A stretch of 64,000 bases of DNA from Planctomycetota bacterium (GTDB lineage: Bacteria; Planctomycetota; B15-G4; SIAN01). This document shows, in pieces, positions 24,445-31,808 of the stretch. Within the stretch, counting starts at the first letter, position 1. Each line of letters starts with the position of its first letter. The stretch is taken from contig JAEUIC010000039.1 in assembly GCA_016795285.1 (NCBI GenBank), forward strand, positions 1 through 64,000, read 5' to 3'. The translations under genes and the position numbers were made by a program. Under the pieces are notes generated by a model that saw only the letters and a program-made list of their open reading frames with translations, was not told the DNA's origin and made no database searches.

Positions 24445-26082
24445 ATGCAGACCGGCGAGACGCTCCTCCTCATCCTGGCCGCGGTGACCGGCTTCGGCGC
24501 CCTCGCGCGCCGCATCGGCCTGCCCGAGCCGATCGTGCTGGTGCTGGCGGGGCTTGGCCTCTCGCTGCTGCCGGGCCTCCCCGAGGTCGACCTCAACCCC
24601 GACTGGATCTTCCTGCTCGTCCTGCCGCCGCTGCTCCACGCCCAGGCGTGGGTCACCTCGTGGAAGGAGTTCCGGAGCCACCTGAAGACGATCAGCCTGC
24701 TCGCCGTCGGGCTGGTGCTCTTCACGACGGTGGTGGTCGCGTGGGCCGCGAAGCTGGTGATCCCGGAACTCCCGTGGGCCGCCGCCTTCGCCTTCGGCGC
24801 GATCGTCTCGCCGCCCGACGCGGTGGCAGCCTCGGCCATCGCCGGGAAGCTGCGCCTGCCGCGCCGCATCGTCACGATCCTCGAGGGCGAGAGCCTCGTG
24901 AACGACGCGACCGGCCTGGTCGCCTACCGCTTCGCGCTGGCCGCCGTCGCGACCGGCAGCTTCGCGCTCGACGAGGCGGCGTCGCAGTTCTTCGTGGTGG
25001 CGCTCGGCGGCGTCGCGATCGGGCTGGCGGTCGGCGTCGGTGCGGCGTGGGTCTTCCGCCGCGTGAGGGACCCGTCGATCGCCATCGCGCTCTCGCTGGT
25101 GGCGCCCTACGCGGCCTACCTGCTGGCCGAGCGGACGCACGTGTCGGGCGTGCTGGCCGTGGTCGCCGAGGGGCTCGTGCTGGGCACGCTCGCCTCCGAA
25201 GTGCTCTCCGCGACGGCGCGCCTCGAGGGGTTCGGCTTCTGGCAGATGGTCGTCTTCCTGCTGAACGGCACGGCCTTCCTGCTGATCGGCCTGCAGCTGC
25301 CGGCCGTCGCGCAACGCAGCTGCGAGGAGTCGTGGGCGACGCTGCTGCTCGACGCGATCGTGGTGGTTGGCGCCGCCATCGCCGCGCGCCTCGCCTGGGT
25401 CACGGTCGGCGGCCTCGTCACGCGGCTGCTCGGCCAGTTCGGGCTGAACCGCCATCGACCGCTGCCGTGGCGCCACCTCTTCGTGGTGGGCTGGGCCGGC
25501 ATGCGCGGCGTCGTCTCGCTGGCTGCCGCGCTGGCGCTGCCGCTCGCGAGCGGCGACGGCGGCGGCTTCCCGTGCCGCGACCTCGTCGTCTTCCTCACCT
25601 TCGCGGTGATCCTCGGCACGCTGGTGCTGCAGGGGCTCTCGCTGCCGTTCGTGATCCGCAAGCTCGGCGTCGCCGGCGATGGCGTCGAGGAGGACGAGCG
25701 CGAACGGGAGGCGCGCATCGCCGCTGCCACCGCGGCGCTGGCCCACGTGCGCGCGCTCGGCAAGAGCGGGCAGTACCTCGCCACCGCGACGCAGCTGGTC
25801 GCCGCCGAGTACGCCGATCGCATCCGCGACCTCCACCGCGGCCGCGCGTCGCTGATCGGCGAGGCAGGCAGCGAGGTGATGCACGTGCAGGGGACCGCCG
25901 CGCTGCGCAAGGCGGGACTCCATCGCGAGCGCGCGACGCTGCTCGAGCTGCACAAGCGCCACCTCGTCGAGAAGGAGACGCTGCTCAAGCTCGAGCGCGA
26001 GCTCGACCTCGACGAGACGCGCCTGCTCGGCGAGTCGGGCGGCGCGGGCGGCGCGGCCGCTCCGATCAGCGCGGGGCGGTGA
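24445..26082 (+). CDS. CPA1-type Na+/H+ antiporter
   Basis: The 545-aa protein has about 12 TM helices over the first 410 residues. The transport-site motifs are present: AIVSPPDAVAASAIAGKLRL and ILEGESLVNDATGLVAYRFA (the acidic pair of CPA1 exchangers), followed by GWAGMRGVVSLAAALALPL. The last 135 residues are a cytosolic helical domain (DGVEEDEREREARIAAAT to ELDLDETRLLGES) typical of bacterial NhaP-like/YjcE-like proteins. It exchanges Na+ (or K+) for protons. The 3' end overlaps the convergent SGNH gene by 17 bp. The gene starts 67 bp after the M2 peptidase gene on the same strand. Confidence 0.93.
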   Translation: MQTGETLLLILAAVTGFGALARRIGLPEPIVLVLAGLGLSLLPGLPEVDLNPDWIFLLVLPPLLHAQAWVTSWKEFRSHLKTISLLAVGLVLFTTVVVAWAAKLVIPELPWAAAFAFGAIVSPPDAVAASAIAGKLRLPRRIVTILEGESLVNDATGLVAYRFALAAVATGSFALDEAASQFFVVALGGVAIGLAVGVGAAWVFRRVRDPSIAIALSLVAPYAAYLLAERTHVSGVLAVVAEGLVLGTLASEVLSATARLEGFGFWQMVVFLLNGTAFLLIGLQLPAVAQRSCEESWATLLLDAIVVVGAAIAARLAWVTVGGLVTRLLGQFGLNRHRPLPWRHLFVVGWAGMRGVVSLAAALALPLASGDGGGFPCRDLVVFLTFAVILGTLVLQGLSLPFVIRKLGVAGDGVEEDEREREARIAAATAALAHVRALGKSGQYLATATQLVAAEYADRIRDLHRGRASLIGEAGSEVMHVQGTAALRKAGLHRERATLLELHKRHLVEKETLLKLERELDLDETRLLGESGGAGGAAAPISAGR

Positions 26083-27286
26083 GCGCGGCTTCGATCGGCG
26101 CCTGCAGCGCCTCGGCGAAGAGGCGGTGGCCGTCGATCCAGACGTGGTAGTCGGTGGCGTAGAGCGCGTCGCGGCCATCGGCGCGGAACGTCTCGACCAA
26201 GTCGACCGCGGTGATCGATCGCGTGGCGAGCAGCGCCCGGAACTCGGCGCGCAATCGCTCGTTCGCGCCGCCCGCCACCGCTTCCATCGCGCGTGCGCCG
26301 TAGCTCGCCACGCGGTCGGGGAAGACGAGGTCGAAGGAGGGCACGAGGCCGACGACGAGGCGCGCGCCGTGCTGCGCGGCGAGCTGCTGCGCGGCGTCGA
26401 GGCAGCGACCGCTCTTCGCGACGACCGGCGCGAGTCGTTCGGGGCGCAGGTGGAAGTGGGTCGCCTGGTTCAGCCCCTGCCAGAAGAGCTGCTGGTCGCC
26501 GCTCATCCCGAGCCACGCGAGGCGCGCGCTGGTCGTCTCGGCGGGCGGCTCGGCGGCTGCGAGCTGCTCCGCGAGCGCGTCGTCGAGGTGGGGGCGGCCG
26601 GTGTCCTCGAGCTCGAGGAAGTCGTTGCCGAGGAAGACCGCCAGCACCAGCACGTCGGGCGCGAGCGCCGGCGCCAGCGTCCGCGCGCGCAGCACCAACT
26701 GCCAGAGGCTGTAGTAGCCGGCCGAGGCGTTCAGCACGGCCGCGGCCGGTCGCGCGGGCGTCGATGCGTCCGCTGGTGCGCGCAACCGCCGCTCGAGCAC
26801 CGCGGCCGCGTTGTCGGCGTTGCTCACCACGCCCATCAGATGGCTGTCGCCGATCAGCAGCAGGCGCGGCGGCCCCGGCAGCTCGAAGAGGTCGTCGCTG
26901 CGCACGAGGCCGAGGTTGTTCTGGCGCCGCGCGCCGCGCACCGCCTCGCCCCCGAGCGGCCCAAGCCGCAGCCGCACCTCGATGCTGCGGCGCGGCCGGT
27001 GGCCGACCACCGGGTCGACCACGTACTGCGTGTCCTTGCTCCACGGCCGCTCGTCCGCGAGCGTCGCGAGCAGCGCGCTGGCCGCGGCATCGAGCGGCAG
27101 CGCGTCGCGCGGCGGCCCCTCGCTCGGCGGGAGCTCGACGTAATCGCCGCCGGCCTCGCGACTGGCCTCGCGCGCCGACTCGAGCAGGCGGTGCGCGACG
27201 GCGGCGCCGGCCGCGCAGAGCGCCACGTCGAACGCCACCAGCAGCGTCCAGAACCAGCGTCGGCGGTGGGCGTCGCGATTCGCCAT
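26066..27286 (-). CDS. SGNH-hydrolase-type envelope protein
   Basis: The 406-aa protein has an N-terminal TM (WFWTLLVAFDVALCAAGAAV, residues 11-30) and an SGNH fold. The nucleophile motif is RLLLIGDSHLMGV (Ser148), then SAGYYSLWQLVLR, an LAVFLGNDFLELEDT block III (GxND) and a C-terminal DYHVWIDGH. This resembles the AlgX/AlgJ-type acetyltransferase-like SGNH domain of polysaccharide modification. ATG 27286 is used because it opens the TM segment; the frame is open further upstream but overlaps ispG. The 3' end overlaps the antiporter by 17 bp. Confidence 0.82.
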   Translation of the reverse strand: MANRDAHRRRWFWTLLVAFDVALCAAGAAVAHRLLESAREASREAGGDYVELPPSEGPPRDALPLDAAASALLATLADERPWSKDTQYVVDPVVGHRPRRSIEVRLRLGPLGGEAVRGARRQNNLGLVRSDDLFELPGPPRLLLIGDSHLMGVVSNADNAAAVLERRLRAPADASTPARPAAAVLNASAGYYSLWQLVLRARTLAPALAPDVLVLAVFLGNDFLELEDTGRPHLDDALAEQLAAAEPPAETTSARLAWLGMSGDQQLFWQGLNQATHFHLRPERLAPVVAKSGRCLDAAQQLAAQHGARLVVGLVPSFDLVFPDRVASYGARAMEAVAGGANERLRAEFRALLATRSITAVDLVETFRADGRDALYATDYHVWIDGHRLFAEALQAPIEAALTAPR

Positions 27287-27328
27287 GTCGGCGCGCGAGC
27301 GTAGCGGTGGCGGGGGCGCGGCGCGCGC

Positions 27329-27334
27329 TACGAT
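27329..27334 (+). promoter_or_regulatory. -10-like box of ispG, possible leaderless transcript
   Basis: TACGAT ends 9 nt before the ATG of ispG and no ribosome binding site is visible in between (only CCGCCGCCG). Transcription would begin at or within a few bases of the start codon. No clear -35 box is seen. Confidence 0.35.
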
Positions 27335-27343
27335 CCGCCGCCG

Positions 27344-28492
27344 ATGATTCCCCCACGCAAGACGCGCAAGATCCGGATCAAGAGCCTCGCCATCGGTGGC
27401 GACGCCCCGATCGCGGTGCAGAGCATGGCGGCGACGCGCACGCGCGACGTCGCGGCGACGATCCGCCAAGTGCAGCTGATCACTGCCGCCGGCGCCGACC
27501 TCGTCCGCGTCGCGGTCGACAACGACGCCGACGTCGAGGCGCTCGCGCAGGTGCGCAAGGCGACGAACGCGCTCCTGTCGGTCGACCTGCAGGAGAACTG
27601 GCGCCTCGCCGAGAAGGTGGCGCCCTACGTCGACAAGGTGCGCTACAACCCGGGCCACCTCCACCACCACGAGAAGTCGCTGCCGGTGAAGGAGAAGGTG
27701 GCGTGGATCGTCGGCGTGGCGAAGCGCCACGGCCTCGCGCTGCGGATCGGCGTCAACGCCGGCTCGATCGACCCGGCGCTCGAGGCGCGCTTCGGCGAGG
27801 ACCACGTCGGCGCGATCGTCCAGTCAGCGGTCGACCACTGCGCGATCGTCGACGATCTCGGGTTCGTCGACTACTGCGTCTCGATCAAGGACAGCGACCC
27901 GCGCCTCGTCATCGACGCCAACCAGCGCTTCGCCGCGCAGCGTCCCGACGTCCCGATCCACTTGGGCGTCACCGAGGCGGGCATGCCGCCCGACGGGATC
28001 ATCAAGACGCGGATCGCCTTCGAGCAGCTGCTCTCCCGCGGCATCGGCGACACGCTGCGCGTCTCGCTCACGCTGCCGTTCGACGACAAGGGGCAGGAGA
28101 TCACGGTCGGCCGCGCGCTGCTCGACGACGTCGCGAACGGCCGCTTCCGCTCGGTCCCGCCCAACTTCTTCAACCAGCTGAACATCGTGAGCTGCCCCTC
28201 CTGCAGCCGCGTCGAGAACGAGAAGTTCATCGAGCTCGCGCAGGAGGTGAAGCGGATGACCGAGTGGGCCAAGGAGCACTCAATCACCATCGCCGTGATG
28301 GGCTGCCGCGTGAACGGCCCGGGCGAGACCGACGACGCCGATCTCGGTCTCTGGTGCGGCCCGACCCACGTCAACCTGAAGCGCGGCGAGGAGAGCGTCG
28401 GCGCCTTCACCTACGAGCAGATCCTCCCCAAGGTGAAGTCCGAGGTGGAGCGGCTAGTCGCGGCGAAGTCGGGAAAGCCGGGGAGCGCGTGA
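27344..28492 (+). CDS. ispG: (E)-4-hydroxy-3-methylbut-2-enyl-diphosphate synthase
   Basis: The 382-aa protein is IspG/GcpE, the penultimate enzyme of the MEP isoprenoid pathway. It reductively opens MEcPP to HMBPP with a [4Fe-4S] cluster. The TIM-barrel part begins IGGDAPIAVQSM and LVRVAVDN and contains VRYNPGH and RIGVNAGS. The cluster ligands are C284 and C287 in SCPSCSR and C321 in MGCRVNGPGE, with the conserved Glu after NGPG. Length is normal for the compact bacterial form. It stands alone between divergent and convergent genes. Confidence 0.97.
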   Translation: MIPPRKTRKIRIKSLAIGGDAPIAVQSMAATRTRDVAATIRQVQLITAAGADLVRVAVDNDADVEALAQVRKATNALLSVDLQENWRLAEKVAPYVDKVRYNPGHLHHHEKSLPVKEKVAWIVGVAKRHGLALRIGVNAGSIDPALEARFGEDHVGAIVQSAVDHCAIVDDLGFVDYCVSIKDSDPRLVIDANQRFAAQRPDVPIHLGVTEAGMPPDGIIKTRIAFEQLLSRGIGDTLRVSLTLPFDDKGQEITVGRALLDDVANGRFRSVPPNFFNQLNIVSCPSCSRVENEKFIELAQEVKRMTEWAKEHSITIAVMGCRVNGPGETDDADLGLWCGPTHVNLKRGEESVGAFTYEQILPKVKSEVERLVAAKSGKPGSA

Positions 28493-28533
28493 CCGCGTGA
28501 ACGGCGGCGCGCCGCCGAAGTAGCGGCGCGGCA

Positions 28534-28573
28534 TCCCGATCCGGGAGAGATCCGCCGCCGAACTCCTCACTCT
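28534..28573 (+). repeat. 40-bp intergenic element, copy 2
   Basis: This is the second copy of the element at 18034-18073, again headed by TCCCG-ATC-CGGGA and followed by CCGCCGCCGA. It begins 42 bp after the ispG stop and its end touches the stop codon of the convergent gene. Confidence 0.7.
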
Positions 28574-31491
28574 CACCGCGGCCGTGCCACCAATCGGAGC
28601 GGCGCGCGGTTCGGCGCGTCGGCGATCGCGTCGCTGATCTCGTCGCCGACTTCGAACACGAGCTCGTCGGCGACCAGCAGCGCGGAGCGGACCACGAGCC
28701 GCCAGCGGCCGGGCGGGAGTGCGAGCGCGAAGCGGCGCAGGGCCGGGTCGTCGTCCTCGCGCGGCTCGACCGGCGTCGCGACGGCGATCGGCGCACGCGG
28801 ATCGCCGTCGGCCGCGAAGACGTGCACCACGCACGGCGCGTCGCGGACGTCGGGATCGATCGCCGACTGGTCGAGCTCGACCGCCATCGCGACGCGGGGC
28901 GGGAGCGTGAGCAGCAGCGGTTCGCCGGCCGGCCAAGCCGGGAGCTCGAGCTCGATCTCGGGCGGCAACACGTAGGGGCCCGGCGATCGCTTCGGCAGGA
29001 GGCGCAGCCGCACGACGGGCGGCAGGTCGGCGTGCAGCGTGACGAGGCCGTCGCCATTGGTCGAAGCCTGCGCCAGCGGAACCGCGCTCCGCCAGTTCGC
29101 GGCCGCGTCGAAGAGCGACACCTGGCAGCCTTCGGCGGCGCTCGTCCCGTCCGCTTCGAGGACGCGCAGCTGCTGCTCCGACTTCGACTCGAGCGCGATC
29201 GTGCCGAGGTCGTGCTCCTGCTCGCTCATGACGACGACGGTGCGCGGCGCTGGCGGGCGATAGCGGTCGGACTCGAAGCGGAGCGTCCATTCGCCGGGCG
29301 CCGCCTGTGCCGTGAAGGGGGTGTCGATGCCGCCTTTGCGATGCCAGTGGTGCGGAGTAGGGAAGCGCTCGAACGACCGATCCGCGGTCCTGAGCACGTC
29401 GCTCTCGATCGGTCGCCCCGTCGTCGCATCGACGAAGCGCGCCAGGAGCCGGCCCGGCTTCGGTGGCTCCTCTTCGGACGCCTGTCGCGTCCGCCCTTCG
29501 GCGAGGCGCGCTCGCCATGCGGCGCTCGTCGGCGGCAACGTCACCGCGTACGGCTCCGCGCGCGGCTCGAAGACGCCGAGCTCGACCGGGCCGCCCATCA
29601 CGCTTGATTCACCCCACGGCCCGCTGACGACGACGTGCCACGGTCCGCCGACCGGCAGTTGCAGCAGGACGCGTTGATCGGGAAGCGCAGCGATGTCGGA
29701 CCGTGCTTGCAGCAGCGTCCACCAGCCGTCGTCGATCGCGGAAGTCGCGTTCGCTTGCGCCTCCGCCAGCGGCAGCTTCATCGCGCCGATGGAGAGAGGC
29801 AGCCCCGCGAGCGTGCGCACCTCCTCGGCGTCGGCGGGGTCGGCGACGGTCAGGTCGAGCGTCAGCAGGTGGATTCGGCGGCGCTCCAGCGTCACTTCGA
29901 AGGTGGGGCGGTCGCGCGGCGGAACGGAGACGAAAAGTTCGGCCGGCCGATGCTCGGCGGTGCGCACCAGCAGTCGCGTGATCTCCGCGGCATCGACGGC
30001 CGCCGCGACGCCGAAGGTCGAGTCGCCGCAGTCGTAGAGCTGCCCCGCGCGCCGTCGGCCATCGCGCGTGCTGGCCAGCACCTGGAGCAGCCAGCCGCTG
30101 GTGAGCCGCTCCTTCACGTGCAGCGGCGCGCCGTCGGCCTCGGTGATGTGCACGAAGAACTGCGTCTCGTTGAGCAACCGGATCTCGAGCGGCTCGGCAC
30201 GCTGGCCGGGAGCGACTTTCGGCAGCGTGAGGTTGCGGCGCCGCCAGTCGGGCGCGACCACCAGCGCGATGCGACCGTCGCTGTTCGTGACCAGTTCGAA
30301 CCGTCCCGCCGCGTCGGTGATCGCCTCTTCGGCGCCGAGCACGAACCCCGCCTCCCATGGCGCGAGCGCCTCGGGACCGGCGTTGCGCCGCGACAACAAC
30401 GCGACCGGCTCGAGTCCGGGCGGTGCCCACGGTCGATCGAACGCCCGCTGGGAGAGAAATCCGTAGTGCGCGCCGGCGGTGACCAGCGCGCCCGCGATCG
30501 GCGCGCCCGTGGCATCGTCGACGACGACCCCCTCGTAGGTGCGGCAGCGCTCGAAGACGACGTCGGGCAGCTCGACCGTCGCGCCGTCGTCCACCAGGAC
30601 GCCGCGGCTCTGCGTGGTCTGCCCGCGGCGGAAGAGCAGCTGGAGCGGCTCTTCGCGGCGCGGATCCATCTGCCCGTCGTCGGTGATCCAGATCGCGCCC
30701 GCGCGCGAATGGAGCGCGTCGACCTGGTAGCGCCCTTGCTCGTCGGTCGTGGCAAGGAGCTCGAAGCGGCGGCGGAGTCGCTGGGCGAGCGGCGCGTCGG
30801 GCTCGCGCCACTGGTGCTCGACGCCGGAGGTGAGCTGTTGTCCGCCCGGCTGCGGATCGACGCCGACCTCGACGCCGGCGAGCGGCTGGCCGAGATCGTC
30901 GACGACCCGTCCCGTCGCGCTGCCGCCGCGGCCGACCTCCATCGTGAACGACTTCTCCTGGCCGTCGGAGAGCCACGTCGCGGCGATCGCGTTCGAGTGG
31001 GGCGCCCGCCGTGGCGTCTCGAAGATCACCACGTCCTCGGGCAGCTGCTCGACGAGCAGTCGCCCCTCGTCGTCGGTGAGGCCGCAGGCGAAGACGTGCG
31101 TGTTCGGCCGCTCGCTCCAGACCACGACCGGGAGGTCGGCGAGCGGCTCGCGCGTTTCGGCGTCGACCACGCTCAGCGCGATCGAGCCCTCGCCGCCATA
31201 CCGGCGTGTCGCCGCGACTCGTCCGACCTCGTCGATCTCGCGGTCCTCGTCGAACTCGACCGATTCGCGGCGTGTGCTGGCCGGCGCGGCCGCGTCTCGC
31301 TCCGGCGCGGGAGTGGCCGGTTCGCCGGGCGCGCTCCCCGGCGCCGCTCGCGCGGTCTGCTGCCGAGCACCGTCGCGACGCTCGAGCGTCCACCGGGAGT
31401 GGTAGACGCTCCAGACGACGACCCCCCCGAACGCCGCCAACAGCAGTCCGATCGCGACCCTCGAGCGTCTCGTGCCGCGTCGATGGTTCAT
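28573..31491 (-). CDS. large membrane-anchored protein with carboxypeptidase regulatory-like domains
   Basis: The 972-aa product starts at ATG 31491 (GGAG 8 nt upstream) with a basic N-terminus and one TM (VAIGLLLAAFGGVVVWSVY, about residues 12-30). The rest is a chain of beta-sandwich repeats of carboxypeptidase-D regulatory type: IALSVVDAETREPLADLPVV, ATGRVVDDLGQPLAGVEVGV, YEGVVVDDATGAPIAGALVT, FVDATTGRPIESDVL and LRVLEADGTSAAEGCQVSL. D-x-x-G-R/D-Y/F turns mark the repeats. It is the longer architectural relative of the 12425-14536 product. Extracellular ligand or matrix binding is likely; there is no catalytic motif. Confidence 0.8.
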   Translation of the reverse strand: MNHRRGTRRSRVAIGLLLAAFGGVVVWSVYHSRWTLERRDGARQQTARAAPGSAPGEPATPAPERDAAAPASTRRESVEFDEDREIDEVGRVAATRRYGGEGSIALSVVDAETREPLADLPVVVWSERPNTHVFACGLTDDEGRLLVEQLPEDVVIFETPRRAPHSNAIAATWLSDGQEKSFTMEVGRGGSATGRVVDDLGQPLAGVEVGVDPQPGGQQLTSGVEHQWREPDAPLAQRLRRRFELLATTDEQGRYQVDALHSRAGAIWITDDGQMDPRREEPLQLLFRRGQTTQSRGVLVDDGATVELPDVVFERCRTYEGVVVDDATGAPIAGALVTAGAHYGFLSQRAFDRPWAPPGLEPVALLSRRNAGPEALAPWEAGFVLGAEEAITDAAGRFELVTNSDGRIALVVAPDWRRRNLTLPKVAPGQRAEPLEIRLLNETQFFVHITEADGAPLHVKERLTSGWLLQVLASTRDGRRRAGQLYDCGDSTFGVAAAVDAAEITRLLVRTAEHRPAELFVSVPPRDRPTFEVTLERRRIHLLTLDLTVADPADAEEVRTLAGLPLSIGAMKLPLAEAQANATSAIDDGWWTLLQARSDIAALPDQRVLLQLPVGGPWHVVVSGPWGESSVMGGPVELGVFEPRAEPYAVTLPPTSAAWRARLAEGRTRQASEEEPPKPGRLLARFVDATTGRPIESDVLRTADRSFERFPTPHHWHRKGGIDTPFTAQAAPGEWTLRFESDRYRPPAPRTVVVMSEQEHDLGTIALESKSEQQLRVLEADGTSAAEGCQVSLFDAAANWRSAVPLAQASTNGDGLVTLHADLPPVVRLRLLPKRSPGPYVLPPEIELELPAWPAGEPLLLTLPPRVAMAVELDQSAIDPDVRDAPCVVHVFAADGDPRAPIAVATPVEPREDDDPALRRFALALPPGRWRLVVRSALLVADELVFEVGDEISDAIADAPNRAPLRLVARPR

Positions 31492-31574
31492 CACCCGAGC
31501 TCCAGAGGATCCGCGCGTCCCGCTCCTCCACGCCACTTCCTGGCGCTTGGTTGCCGCGTGCCACTATCTCCGTC

Positions 31575-31673
31575 GGTGCCGGGGAGTTTCCATCCGACGC
31601 GGTGCCGGGGAGTTTCCGTCCACCAAGGTGCCGGGGAGTTTCCATCCACCCCAGTGCCGGGGTTGATTCTTCC
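31575..31673 (-). repeat. interspersed repeat cluster 2 (A, A, A, B)
   Basis: All four copies read on the minus strand: type A at 31575-31595, 31601-31624 and 31627-31650, and type B at 31654-31673. Unlike clusters 1 and 3 this one lies between divergent genes (31491 and 31809), in a 317-bp gap that otherwise shows only a possible -10 box TACCTT at 31746-31751. Confidence 0.9.
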
Positions 31674-31808
31674 GTCGCGATGCCGCATTGGCCGGGCGCA
31701 GCGCCGCCTTCGTTCCCTGGCCGCCGGCACCGCAGTTGCGATCCTTACCTTCGGCACGCGTCGTTGCGAACGTCGCTACACGGTTCGCTTGCCGAGATGG
31801 AGAGCACG

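Noticed and set aside
31575..31673. Small protein encoded by the repeat cluster (peptides with GEFPS and GSFHPP)
   Set aside because: The peptides come from translated repeat copies, occur in several frames at unrelated sites and lack ribosome binding sites.
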